DNA of 14,827 nt, from NCBI GenBank assembly GCA_964409485.1, contig CAYPDM010000038.1:1-14827 (forward strand), given 5' to 3'. A model generated the notes under the pieces. The model had not been told where the DNA came from. It saw only the letters and a program-made list of their open reading frames with translations, and searched no databases. Position 1 is the first letter of the stretch. Each line of letters opens with the position of its first letter. Positions 1 to 7,496 of this stretch are shown in pieces. The position numbers and the translations under genes were made by a program. This stretch comes from JAFGPF01 sp964409485 (GTDB taxonomy: Bacteria; Chloroflexota; Dehalococcoidia; Dehalococcoidales; RBG-16-60-22).

Positions 1-240
1 GTTTTTGAAGGGAAACAATTAGAGGGGGGATGGGCGATATTCAGGCGTGAATTGTATTTAGAGTTATGTTAAGTATGGTTTTTGCGGTTGCCGGATGGGG
101 TTAGATTCGAGGGTGAAATTATGACATCGAAGGGTTGACTTTTTATAGTTTGATTTGTTTTGGGAAAACAATTATTTAAAAAGTGGGGTTTTGTCGCGGG
201 GATGAGCGTGAGGTGGGATTTATGGACCTCACCCCCTTAG

Positions 241-279
241 TCCCCCTCTCCTTGCGAGGCAGGATGAAGGAGAGGGGGA
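241..279. repeat. Perfect 13-bp inverted repeat (dispersed-repeat-like hairpin)
   Basis: Bases 241-253 (TCCCCCTCTCCTT) are the exact reverse complement of 267-279, with a 13-nt loop. The hairpin sits in a block beginning CCTCACCCCCTTAG. This resembles GC-rich palindromic repeats scattered between genes in Chloroflexota and other environmental genomes; that resemblance is from memory, not a search. No T-run follows on either strand, so it does not look like an intrinsic terminator. Confidence 0.65.
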
Positions 280-288
280 AATTAAAAG

Positions 289-307
289 AGAGGGGCTGCG
301 CCCCTCT
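289..307. repeat. Perfect 8-bp inverted repeat with 3-nt loop
   Basis: AGAGGGGC (289-296) pairs exactly with GCCCCTCT (300-307) around a TGC loop, 9 nt after the larger hairpin. A short CCCC-GTTT-GGGG palindrome follows near 314-325. The three hairpins probably form one repeat unit rather than independent sites. No terminator-like T tract is present. Confidence 0.55.
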
Positions 308-425
308 TGGACGCCCCGTTTGGGGAGTGGGGAATAGAGCTAAGGGCTAAGCAGAGAATGATACGAGGGTGGTTAGGGTGGGAATAGATTAGAAACGAGG
401 GGTGGTGGGGTGAAAAGGATGAATC

Positions 426-1391
426 ATGAAGAAGATTGTACTTATTATTTTACTGATATGGGTACTAAGCCTTACCTTAGCATGCGGTAATTCGGCAGCT
501 TACAATAATGTAGCTAGAGATTACCAAAAAGCAGTAGATGAATATAGCGAATTGCATTCTGAGTATAACGATTTAGTAACTGATTACAATGAATTATATT
601 CTGAATACAACGAATTGGTGAACGAATATAATGATTTAAATACAACATTTAAACAGTACATTATTGAAACTGAAGGCTCTTACCAACAATTAGGAGATTA
701 TTTACAAGAAATTCCAGAAATATTTGAAGGTGCAATAGTCCCTCCATACCTTTTAGTTGAGGATAGAAAAGTATATTTGGTTTTTCGTGATTTAAACGAT
801 GTTATTGAACAGTGGCACTGGTCGGTTGAGGCATTAGAGGCATCAATTATTATGGGTCAGTTTATGAGGAAAATCGAAATATCTGATTTAAAATATTTAG
901 GTTTACAAGATATAGCAAATAAGTTTGTTAAGGGCAGTAAATACACACAACTAAGTGGACAAGGAAAGTTTCTTGACTTTAGGCCTTATGTAATAGAAGA
1001 ACCGTTTGAACCATTAGCTTTGTCTTTTTTCTCTCGCCATCCAGATGATGAGAGTAAGATAAAAGAAGTTTGGAATATGGTCACACAGCTTAATACATAT
1101 TCTAAAGAGATCACGGAGACACCGCGACTACCACTAGAAACGTTATTACTGGGAGGAGGAGACTGCGAGGATTTAGCAATACTTACGGCAAGTATCTTGA
1201 AGGCCATGCCCGCGGAGTGGGACGTTAAGCTAGTTTATATGGATACAGATAATCCGGCAGATTTGAGGGAAATAAACCATGTTACCGTGTATATAGACAC
1301 AGGGAAATATGAAACTTTTGTAGAGTGTACACAGGGTGTGATAATGAGTCCCTGGAAGTTAGTGGATGGTTTCTATCTTGAACTGCAATAA
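426..1391 (+). CDS. Putative lipoprotein with coiled coil and transglutaminase-like Cys-His domain
   Basis: A 321-residue protein predicted to be exported. Residues 1-20 form a short Lys-Lys plus hydrophobic signal ending in TLAC, so Cys20 could be lipidated. The lipobox is imperfect because the -3 residue is Thr. Residues about 39-71 are five tandem heptads with Tyr/Leu at the a/d positions, an obvious coiled coil. Near the C-terminus, GGGDCEDLA (Cys247), NHVTVYI (His285) and a following Asp291 or Glu300 resemble the Cys-His-Asp layout of transglutaminase-like cysteine proteases. The enzyme activity and target are unknown; a role at the cell surface is inference. The ATG follows AAAAGGA by 6 nt. 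The gene is strikingly AT-rich (bases 541-600 have 15 G/C of 60, against 34 of 60 at 1621-1680), which suggests acquisition by transfer. It ends 19 nt before the Xer gene. Confidence 0.7.
   Translation: MKKIVLIILLIWVLSLTLACGNSAAYNNVARDYQKAVDEYSELHSEYNDLVTDYNELYSEYNELVNEYNDLNTTFKQYIIETEGSYQQLGDYLQEIPEIFEGAIVPPYLLVEDRKVYLVFRDLNDVIEQWHWSVEALEASIIMGQFMRKIEISDLKYLGLQDIANKFVKGSKYTQLSGQGKFLDFRPYVIEEPFEPLALSFFSRHPDDESKIKEVWNMVTQLNTYSKEITETPRLPLETLLLGGGDCEDLAILTASILKAMPAEWDVKLVYMDTDNPADLREINHVTVYIDTGKYETFVECTQGVIMSPWKLVDGFYLELQ
540..638 (+). repeat. Five tandem heptad codon repeats (coiled coil)
   Basis: Codons 39-71 of the lipoprotein gene repeat the pattern (E/D)-Y-(N/S)-(D/E)-L-x-x five times. Tyr at 40, 47, 54, 61 and 68 and Leu at 43, 50, 57, 64 and 71 give an unbroken 3-4 spacing. 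The DNA copies have diverged at third positions, so the expansion is not recent. Confidence 0.75.
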
Positions 1392-1410
1392 AATACCAAT
1401 AAGGTAAAAC

Positions 1411-2328
1411 TTGGTTGAACCTATGCAGCAAATCTTTGATAAATACATCAATTTTTTAGAAGCGGAGAAGAACGCCTCTCCATATACCGTGCGGAACTAC
1501 ACCAACGACCTGCTGGAGTTCTTCGATTTCGTCACCGGCCAGGGAATCGATTCGCTGAAAGACGTTAATAAACAGACGCTGCGCGCCTACCTGGCGTACC
1601 TGATGGAGCAGGGCAGGGCTAAATCGAGCATCGCCCGCAAGCTTTCGGCGATACGCTCCTTTTACCGCTACCTGATGCGCGAGGAGATGATTACGGCCAG
1701 TCCGGCCGCCACTACCGTTTCTCCCCGGCTGGACAAGCGCCTGCCGTATTTCCTTACCGTGGATGAGGCCAAGCGTCTGGTGGAATCGCCCGATATTTCA
1801 CAGCCGCAGGGCCAGCGCGACCGTGCCCTGCTGGAGCTTTTATACGCCTCCGGCATGCGGGTCAGCGAGCTGGTTAACATGAACGTGGAGCAGATAAACC
1901 TGGCTACCAATGAAATACGTGTCTGGGGTAAAGGCTCCAAGGAACGGGTGGTGCTGATAGGCGAGCCGGCGGCAAATGCGTTGAGCGTTTACATGAGTGA
2001 CGGCAGGCGCGGGCTGCTGGGGGATAAAAAGAACAATGCCCTGTTCGTTAACCGCTACGGCGGTCGTCTGGCGGCGCGGAGGGTGCAGAAAATACTGGAG
2101 AAATATGCCCTGACCATCAATAAAAAAGTGCACCCGCATGTACTCCGCCATACCTTCGCCACTCACCTCCTCGACGGCGGAGCCGATTTGAAAGTCGTCC
2201 AGGAGTTGCTGGGGCATGCCGACCTTTCATCAACGCAGATTTATACCCACGTTACGCAGAGTCGGGCGCGCCGGATATACCTCTCCGCCCACCCGATGGC
2301 GCGGGGAGATAGTGATAAACATGAATAA
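1411..2328 (+). CDS. xerD: Tyrosine recombinase XerC/XerD family
   Basis: A 305-residue site-specific recombinase, the usual length for XerC/XerD, which resolve chromosome dimers at dif. The N-terminal SAM-like core-binding domain spans about 5-95 and the catalytic domain about 110-295. All catalytic residues are visible: Arg150 (SGMRVSEL), Lys174 (GKGSKER), His243 and Arg246 (HVLRH), His269 (LGHA) and nucleophile Tyr278 (IYTH). The TTG start is preferred because AAGG lies 6 nt upstream; the in-frame ATG at 1423 has no good ribosome site. Its 3' end overlaps the aminopeptidase gene by 8 nt. The housekeeping operon setting points to chromosomal Xer function rather than a phage integrase. XerC and XerD cannot be separated by eye, so the symbol is tentative. 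Confidence 0.88.
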   Translation: MVEPMQQIFDKYINFLEAEKNASPYTVRNYTNDLLEFFDFVTGQGIDSLKDVNKQTLRAYLAYLMEQGRAKSSIARKLSAIRSFYRYLMREEMITASPAATTVSPRLDKRLPYFLTVDEAKRLVESPDISQPQGQRDRALLELLYASGMRVSELVNMNVEQINLATNEIRVWGKGSKERVVLIGEPAANALSVYMSDGRRGLLGDKKNNALFVNRYGGRLAARRVQKILEKYALTINKKVHPHVLRHTFATHLLDGGADLKVVQELLGHADLSSTQIYTHVTQSRARRIYLSAHPMARGDSDKHE

Positions 2329-3397
2329 CAGACTTCAAAAGCTGCGCGCCAGGTTCGCCGAAAAGGAAATAGACGCCGTTTTTATTACGCAGTCGGAGAA
2401 CCGCCGCTATCTTTCCGGTTTCGATGGCTCGGCGGGCTATCTGCTGATTACCCGGAAGAAAGCGGTGCTGGCCACGGACTTCCGTTATACCGAGCAGGCC
2501 GGTAGAGAGGCCCCCGATTTCGAGGTTTTACGGATTATCGGTAAAATCGCCGACTGGTTTCCCGGTCTGGTACGTGATGCGGGTATAAAAAGACTGGGGT
2601 TCGAGTCTGAAGACATTACCTACAATTTCCACCGTCAGCTGATAGAAGCCTTGGACAAGAATAAAGTCCCTATCGAGTTTGTCCCCGTCAGCGGGCTGGT
2701 AGAGTCTCTAAGGGCGGTGAAAGAACCGGGAGAAATCGAGCTTATCAGGAAGGCCGTCGCTATATCCGATGCCGCCTTTGATTCTGTCGAAGCAACTCTC
2801 CAAGCCGGTATGACGGAAAAGCAGGTGGCCTGGGAGCTGGAGAAAAGCCTGCGTGAAAACGGCAGCCAGTCGCTGCCCTTCGAAATTATCGTAGCGTCCG
2901 GGCCTCAAGCGGCGCTCCCTCATGCCAGACCCACCAACCGCGTCATCAACGATGGTGAGATGGTATTAGTTGACATGGGGGCTAAATATGAAGGCTATGC
3001 CAGCGACCTTAGCCGCACTATATGTGTCGGCGCTCCTGATGAAAAATTTATAAAGGTCTACAGTACCGTCCTTGACGCACAGACGACGGCAATTGCTATA
3101 ATAGTAGCGGGTGTAACGGGGCACCAGGCCGATAACGTCGCCCGAGAGATTATCGAGGCAGCGGGCTACGGCGATGCCTTCGGACACTCGCTGGGTCACG
3201 GCGTAGGACTGGCCGCTCACGAGCTTCCCCGCCTCGGCCCGGGCTCGGATGAGACCCTTGCCGAAGGTATGGTCTTCACCGTGGAGCCGGGCATTTACCT
3301 GTCCGGGTGGGGTGGCGTGAGGATTGAAGACATGGTGGTCATGGAACAGGGCCGGGTGAAAGTGCTCTCCAAGGCTGGAAAGGTTAGATATGATTAA
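2321..3397 (+). CDS. pepP: Xaa-Pro aminopeptidase (peptidase M24B)
   Basis: A cytoplasmic metallopeptidase that removes N-terminal residues preceding proline. From ATG 2321 it has 358 residues, the compact size typical of Firmicute/Chloroflexota PepP/PepQ-like enzymes. The creatinase-like N-domain is about 1-125 and the pita-bread catalytic domain about 135-358. Metal ligands are visible as Asp218 (LVDMGA), Asp229 (ASDLSR), His293 (LGHGVG), Glu322 (VEPGIY) and Glu336 (RIEDMV). His201 (HARP) and His300 are the usual supporting histidines. The frame is open upstream to 2216, but that region overlaps xer, and family N-termini match MNNRLQKLR. GGGGAG lies 12 nt before the ATG; a GTG at 2312 is an alternative start. 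It overlaps both neighbours by 8 nt, implying translational coupling. A strict dipeptidase (PepQ) role cannot be excluded. Confidence 0.9.
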   Translation: MNNRLQKLRARFAEKEIDAVFITQSENRRYLSGFDGSAGYLLITRKKAVLATDFRYTEQAGREAPDFEVLRIIGKIADWFPGLVRDAGIKRLGFESEDITYNFHRQLIEALDKNKVPIEFVPVSGLVESLRAVKEPGEIELIRKAVAISDAAFDSVEATLQAGMTEKQVAWELEKSLRENGSQSLPFEIIVASGPQAALPHARPTNRVINDGEMVLVDMGAKYEGYASDLSRTICVGAPDEKFIKVYSTVLDAQTTAIAIIVAGVTGHQADNVAREIIEAAGYGDAFGHSLGHGVGLAAHELPRLGPGSDETLAEGMVFTVEPGIYLSGWGGVRIEDMVVMEQGRVKVLSKAGKVRYD

Positions 3398-3947
3398 TGC
3401 TACCGAGTTGAGAAAAGGAGTTATCATCGAATTCGAGGGGATGCTCTATCAGGTCGTCGATTACCAGCATGTCAAGATGAAGCGGACGGCGCTGGCGAAG
3501 GTGAAGCTGCGTGATGTCAACGCCGGCCACACCATCGAGCGTTCTTTCCAGTCGAACGATAAACTCGTGCGCGCCAGACTCGACGAGCGGCAGATGCAGT
3601 ACCTCTATAATGACGGCGGCCTTTACTATTTCATGGACCAGGAGAGTTACGAGCAGATGCCGCTGACATCGGAACAGCTCGGTGACGCGCTTAATTACCT
3701 GAAAGAAGGAAATACCGTGGAGTTATCCAGCTATAAAGATAAAATTGTAGGCGTAACAATGCCGATTACGGTAGATCTGGAAATAACCGAGACCGACCCC
3801 GGTTTCAAGGGAGATACCGCCACCGGCGGCACCAAACCGGCCAAACTGGAAACGGGGCTGAAGATACAGGTACCCCTGTTCATCAATGAAGGCGATGTTA
3901 TCAAGGTGGACACGCGTTCCGGGACCTATCTGGAGAGGAGAAGCTGA
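3390..3947 (+). CDS. efp: Translation elongation factor P
   Basis: A 185-residue EF-P, the standard length. It binds between the ribosomal P and E sites and relieves stalling at polyproline. Three beta-barrel domains are recognisable: the KOW-like N-domain (about 1-62), the OB domain II (about 65-125) and domain III (about 128-185), the last with the family signature around GFKGDTATGGTKPAKLETG. The ATG has AAAGG 6 nt upstream and overlaps pepP by 8 nt; the pairing of proline-related genes is common in bacteria. The modification loop is odd: residues 28-33 read VKMKRT, not the VKPGKG-type loop, and seem one residue short. Arg32 or Lys31 would occupy the tip. No EpmA, EarP or YmfI-like modification gene is in the window. 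Confidence 0.95.
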   Translation: MINATELRKGVIIEFEGMLYQVVDYQHVKMKRTALAKVKLRDVNAGHTIERSFQSNDKLVRARLDERQMQYLYNDGGLYYFMDQESYEQMPLTSEQLGDALNYLKEGNTVELSSYKDKIVGVTMPITVDLEITETDPGFKGDTATGGTKPAKLETGLKIQVPLFINEGDVIKVDTRSGTYLERRS

Positions 3948-3954
3948 TACAGTT

Positions 3955-4617
3955 ATGTTGAAAGCAGACCTTCACATTCATACCATGTTTTCCATGGACT
4001 GTGATACGCCTCTGGAAAAGATTGTCAGGCGTTGCCAGGAACGCGGCATAAACTGCATCGCCATAGCCGACCACGGTATTGTCGATGGCGCTTTAATGAT
4101 GCAGAAACTGGCGCCTTTCCGGGTCATCGTCGCCGAGGAGATATTGACCACCCAGGGTGAAATCATGGGCATGTTCCTGAAAGAGACCATTCCCGGCGGA
4201 TTGACTCCCCAGGAAACGATTAAGCGTATCCGGGCCCAGGGCGGACTGGTGAACATTCCTCATCCTTTTGAAACGATACGCGGCTCCGCCTTGAAGGACT
4301 GGGCTATTAATGATATAGCCGGGGATGTCGACCTCATGGAGGTGCTTAACTCGCGGAGCCCCTTCGCCGCTAACACCGATAAGGCCAGGGCTTTTGCCGC
4401 GAAACACGGCATACCGGGCAGCGCCGGCAGCGATGCTCACACGGTCTACGAAATCGGAAATGCCTATGTGGAAATGCCCGAATTCAATAACAAAGACGAA
4501 TTTCTAAAATCGCTCGCCCGGGGTAAAATTTACGGACGCAGGTCGAGCGTATTCATGCACCTTTTCAGCGCATGGGCCAAACTGAAATCGCAGTTCCTCC
4601 CGGGGAGGAAGCGGTGA
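3955..4617 (+). CDS. PHP-domain metal-dependent phosphoesterase (TrpH-like)
   Basis: A 220-residue PHP (polymerase and histidinol phosphatase) family protein, likely hydrolysing a phosphoester with a cluster of divalent metals. Ligand motifs appear in the usual order: HIH (His7, His9), ADH (Asp39, His40), Glu61/Glu62, NIPHPF (His103) and SDAH (Asp160, His162). The actual substrate is unknown; characterised TrpH-like relatives act on nucleotides or 3'-phosphorylated oligonucleotides. ATG 3955 is chosen because MLKADLHIHT is the normal family N-terminus; the frame stays open further upstream inside efp. GGAGAGGAG lies 14 nt before the ATG, which is rather far. It sits 7 nt after efp and shares a 4-nt GTGA overlap with the next gene. 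Confidence 0.85.
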   Translation: MLKADLHIHTMFSMDCDTPLEKIVRRCQERGINCIAIADHGIVDGALMMQKLAPFRVIVAEEILTTQGEIMGMFLKETIPGGLTPQETIKRIRAQGGLVNIPHPFETIRGSALKDWAINDIAGDVDLMEVLNSRSPFAANTDKARAFAAKHGIPGSAGSDAHTVYEIGNAYVEMPEFNNKDEFLKSLARGKIYGRRSSVFMHLFSAWAKLKSQFLPGRKR

Positions 4618-5450
4618 GTAATAACTATAAAATAGGCTGGTTTTCCACCGGAAGAGGCGCTGGTTCCAGGGGACTTTTACAGACAGTCCAGGAAAGCATT
4701 ATCGCCGGAGAACTGGATGCGGAAATAGAGTTCGTCTTTTGCAGTCGCGACTACGGCGAGACGGAAGCTACCGACCGGTACTTAACGATGGTGAAAGACT
4801 ACGGTATTCCCCTGGTCAGATTTTCCTACCAGATGTACAGGGCGGTCAGGGATATGCCCAACCCGGACCCTGCGGAACCGCTACCCCAGTGGCGGCTGGA
4901 CTACGATAGAGAGGTCATGAAGCGACTCGAAGGCTTCAACCCGGACCTGTGCGTGCTGGCCGGTTTTATGCTCATCACCGGCCCGGAGATGTGTGAAAAG
5001 TATGACATCATAAATCTGCACCCCGCCGCGCCGGACGGCCCTGCCGGTACCTGGCAGCAGGTTATCTGGAAGCTGATTGAGAGCGGTGCGGATATCCAGG
5101 GCGTAAAGATGCACGTGGCTATACCGGAACTGGACATGGGCCCCACGGCAACCTACTGCACTTTCCCGATACGCGGTGAAGCCTTCGACGGGTATTGGGA
5201 GGAAATCAGGGGCAAAACGGTGGAGGATATTAGAGAGGAGCAGGGCGTGGAGAATCCCCTGTTCAAGACCATCCGGCGGCACGGCGCCGTGCGGGAGTTG
5301 CCGCTGACGGTGGCCACTATCAGGGCTTTCAGCCGGGGCAAGGTAAAAATAACGAAAGACCGGCAGGTCGCTGACGCTGCCGGCCGTTCTATCAAAGGCT
5401 ATGACCTCACCGCCGAGATTGACGGGATGGTGAAGGACGAGTTGCCCTGA
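4614..5450 (+). CDS. PurN-like formyltransferase family protein
   Basis: A 278-residue protein with a formyl-transferase N-type fold. The nucleotide-like loop STGRGAGSRG (11-20) matches the PurN start. NLHP (Asn134, His136) and ELDMGP (Asp174) match the catalytic Asn-His-Asp of GAR formyltransferase, which transfers formyl from 10-formyl-tetrahydrofolate. It is about 80 residues longer than typical PurN, with an insert around 78-100 and a C-terminal tail after 195, so the substrate may differ. The GTG start at 4614 is chosen because GGGGAGGA (4602-4609) lies 4 nt upstream and the start overlaps the PHP stop as GTGA; an upstream ATG at 4572 would run inside the PHP gene. It is the last gene of the plus-strand operon. 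A true PurN role in purine synthesis is possible but not shown. Confidence 0.78.
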   Translation: MSNNYKIGWFSTGRGAGSRGLLQTVQESIIAGELDAEIEFVFCSRDYGETEATDRYLTMVKDYGIPLVRFSYQMYRAVRDMPNPDPAEPLPQWRLDYDREVMKRLEGFNPDLCVLAGFMLITGPEMCEKYDIINLHPAAPDGPAGTWQQVIWKLIESGADIQGVKMHVAIPELDMGPTATYCTFPIRGEAFDGYWEEIRGKTVEDIREEQGVENPLFKTIRRHGAVRELPLTVATIRAFSRGKVKITKDRQVADAAGRSIKGYDLTAEIDGMVKDELP

Positions 5451-5489
5451 CCACCTGGCAATTTATCTCGACAATCGGTTAATCCCCGT

Positions 5490-6140
5490 TTACTTCTTCT
5501 CTTTTTTGGGCTTTTCTGCCTTGTCTTCGGACGGTTTGTTCAGGATTTCGTCAATGATGCCGTATTCCATCGCCTGGTCCGGATTGAGATAGAAGTCTCG
5601 GTCGGTATCGTGGGTGACCTTTTCCATGGGCTGGCCGGTGTGCCTGACGAGTATGTCCTTGATGATATCCTGCTGCCGCATGATTTCACGGGCGGCAATG
5701 ACGATATCCGAGGCCTGGCCCTGGGCGCCGCCCATCGCCTGGTGCATATGGATAGTGGCGTGGGGAAGTGCATAACGTTTCCCCTTGGTTCCGGCACAGA
5801 GGAGCACGGTGGCCATGCTGGCCGCCATTCCCACGCAGATGGTGGAAACATGGGGACGGAGAAGCTGCATGGTATCGTAGATGGCCAGTCCGGCGCTGAT
5901 AACCCCGCCCGGACTCTGGATATACATGTTGATGTCCTTATCAGGGTCTTCACGTTCCAGATAGAGAAGCTGGGCAATCAGGGTATTGGCCACGGGGTCG
6001 GATATGGGGGTGAAGAGCATGATAATACGCTCTTTTAAAAGCAGGGAGTATATATCCCAGAACCTTTCACCCCTCGGGCCGGTTTCGACCACCCCGGGTA
6101 TGACGTTTAACGGGAAATCATTTATCGGTATATTATTCAT
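5490..6140 (-). CDS. clpP: ATP-dependent Clp protease proteolytic subunit
   Basis: A 216-residue serine peptidase that assembles into the tetradecameric Clp chamber and degrades unfolded proteins with a Clp ATPase. The catalytic triad is visible: Ser108 (GMAASMA), His133 (HMHQ) and Asp182 (TDRDFYL). The body is of normal length, followed by a short Lys/Glu-rich tail (after about 203), as in trigger factor next door. The ATG overlaps the tig stop as ATGA, and GGAGGAGGG just upstream, within the end of tig, serves as ribosome site. It is last in aspS-tig-clpP; the clpX gene that often follows clpP is not here, since the next gene is convergent. No hairpin terminator was found in the 39 nt beyond its stop. 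Confidence 0.96.
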   Translation of the reverse strand: MNNIPINDFPLNVIPGVVETGPRGERFWDIYSLLLKERIIMLFTPISDPVANTLIAQLLYLEREDPDKDINMYIQSPGGVISAGLAIYDTMQLLRPHVSTICVGMAASMATVLLCAGTKGKRYALPHATIHMHQAMGGAQGQASDIVIAAREIMRQQDIIKDILVRHTGQPMEKVTHDTDRDFYLNPDQAMEYGIIDEILNKPSEDKAEKPKKEKK

Positions 6141-7480
6141 TTTCCCTCCTCCTTTTTGGGCTTACTCTTTTTTGTCTTTGTCTCTTTCTTGGAGTCTTCT
6201 GTATTTTTAGCTATTTCCGCCAGTCGCTCAATGGTTTTACGCGTCTTAAGCGACATTTTCAGTGATTCGCGGGTCTGCTCGGTATCCAGCAGTTTCCGCA
6301 GTTCATCTATTTTATCATCCCCCGCGCCCCTGGTCATATTGGCAATTCCATTTTCAATATCGGTCTCGGTGACTTCGATTTTTTCCGCCTCGGATATTTT
6401 GCTCAAGACCAGTGAAGCGGTTACGTTTTTCGTCGCCACCGGGCGCAGCTCCTCGCGTAATTGTTCTATCGTCTTGTTAATGCTTTGCAGGTATTCGTCC
6501 ATGCCCCGCCCGGACATCTGGAGCTGTCTGGCCTGTTCGTTGAGAATCCGGTTAATTTCCAGTTCCACCAGTACCGGCGGGTATTCCACTTTGGACTGCT
6601 CGATGGTGTTATTAATTACCTTTTCCTCGAAGTCAATCCTGACGGTCTCCTCGGCTCTCACTTTCAGACTGTTGGCTACTTCCTCGCGGAGCGCATCCAC
6701 AGTCTTGAATTCGGTAGAGACCTGCCCGGCGAACCCGTCATTGATTTCGGGGAGCTTTTCCTCCTTAATTTCGGTGAGTTTTACTTTAAAATGGCCTTCC
6801 TTGCCGGCTACCTTGTCGTTGGGATAGTCTTCCGGGAAGCCGAGTGTGAACTCTTTTTCCTCTTCTTTCTTCATACCGACTATCTGGTCGGAAAATCCCG
6901 GTGCTGGGGACATCAGGTCTTTCAGGACCTGAATTTGAGCTCCTATTTTCTGAACGTAGGGATTATCCTCAACCGTGCCGTTGATGTCTATAATGGCCAG
7001 GTCGTCATAATTCAGCGGCCTGTCGACAGGTTCCCAGGTGGCATGCTGGTGGCGCAGTTCTTCTATTACAGCGTTGACATTATCATCCGTTATGTCAACC
7101 GGGTCCGGTGTCACCCGGATACCCTGGTAGTCCCCCAGCTCTACGGCGGGTGTCAGAGGCACAACCGCTTTGAATATCAAGGGGTCGGTCTGGGTGATTT
7201 CCACGTCGGGTTGAGCAAAGGGCTCTATTTCCTGCTCTTTGAGGGCTTGTTCGTAAGCCTGGGGAAGCATACGGTCGAGCGCCTCTTCAAGGAGTCTGGG
7301 TTTCCCCAGGTGCCTTTCAACCACGGCCCGCGGGGCCTTACCCTTACGGAAGCCGGGGATATCCGCTTTCGGCGCCAGGTGTAGGTAGGCGTCCTGCATG
7401 GCTGTCTCCATCTCCGCAGGTTCCATCTCGACGGTAATGTACGCCTGGCGGTTCTCTTCTTTCTCTTTCGTTACTTTCAA
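6137..7480 (-). CDS. tig: Trigger factor, ribosome-bound chaperone / prolyl isomerase
   Basis: A 447-residue trigger factor of usual length, binding ribosomal protein uL23 at the exit tunnel and shielding nascent chains. The N-terminal ribosome-binding domain carries the signature GFRKGKAP (43-50). The FKBP-like peptidyl-prolyl isomerase domain is about 150-240. The helical C-terminal chaperone domain follows, ending in a Lys/Glu-rich tail (about 428-447). The start is TTG at 7478-7480, supported by GGAGG 4 nt upstream; no better ATG is available. It lies 16 nt after aspS and overlaps clpP by 4 nt, so the three genes are very likely cotranscribed. The tig-clpP pairing is a common bacterial arrangement. 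Confidence 0.96.
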   Translation of the reverse strand: MKVTKEKEENRQAYITVEMEPAEMETAMQDAYLHLAPKADIPGFRKGKAPRAVVERHLGKPRLLEEALDRMLPQAYEQALKEQEIEPFAQPDVEITQTDPLIFKAVVPLTPAVELGDYQGIRVTPDPVDITDDNVNAVIEELRHQHATWEPVDRPLNYDDLAIIDINGTVEDNPYVQKIGAQIQVLKDLMSPAPGFSDQIVGMKKEEEKEFTLGFPEDYPNDKVAGKEGHFKVKLTEIKEEKLPEINDGFAGQVSTEFKTVDALREEVANSLKVRAEETVRIDFEEKVINNTIEQSKVEYPPVLVELEINRILNEQARQLQMSGRGMDEYLQSINKTIEQLREELRPVATKNVTASLVLSKISEAEKIEVTETDIENGIANMTRGAGDDKIDELRKLLDTEQTRESLKMSLKTRKTIERLAEIAKNTEDSKKETKTKKSKPKKEEGK

Positions 7481-7496
7481 AATTCCTCCCGATTGG

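Larger units (their letters stand above)
1..425. other. Gene-free leader region with GC-rich hairpins
   Basis: No credible coding sequence was seen on either strand. The left part (about 1-200) is AT-leaning with G-rich patches. The middle (about 227-330) is a GC-rich block of inverted repeats, annotated separately. The right part (about 340-412) is rich in GGG runs on the plus strand. The last bases hold an AAAAGGA Shine-Dalgarno-like stretch (413-419) for the gene starting at 426. I could not find a convincing -35/-10 pair. Confidence 0.6.

Noticed and set aside
241..307. Hairpins as an intrinsic terminator
   Set aside because: No T-run follows the stems on either strand and no gene ends just upstream in the window.
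300..412. G-quadruplex-forming region
   Set aside because: GGG runs are frequent, but the loops between sets of four exceed usual lengths, so support is weak.
1411..2328. Xer recombinase as integrase of a mobile island
   Set aside because: It is translationally coupled to pepP and efp, has the standard XerC/D length and shows no flanking attachment repeats.
6461..7384. A 307-codon plus-strand open frame opposite tig
   Set aside because: It lies wholly antisense to trigger factor, whose motifs and length are complete. The frame is open because of the GC-rich codon bias of tig.
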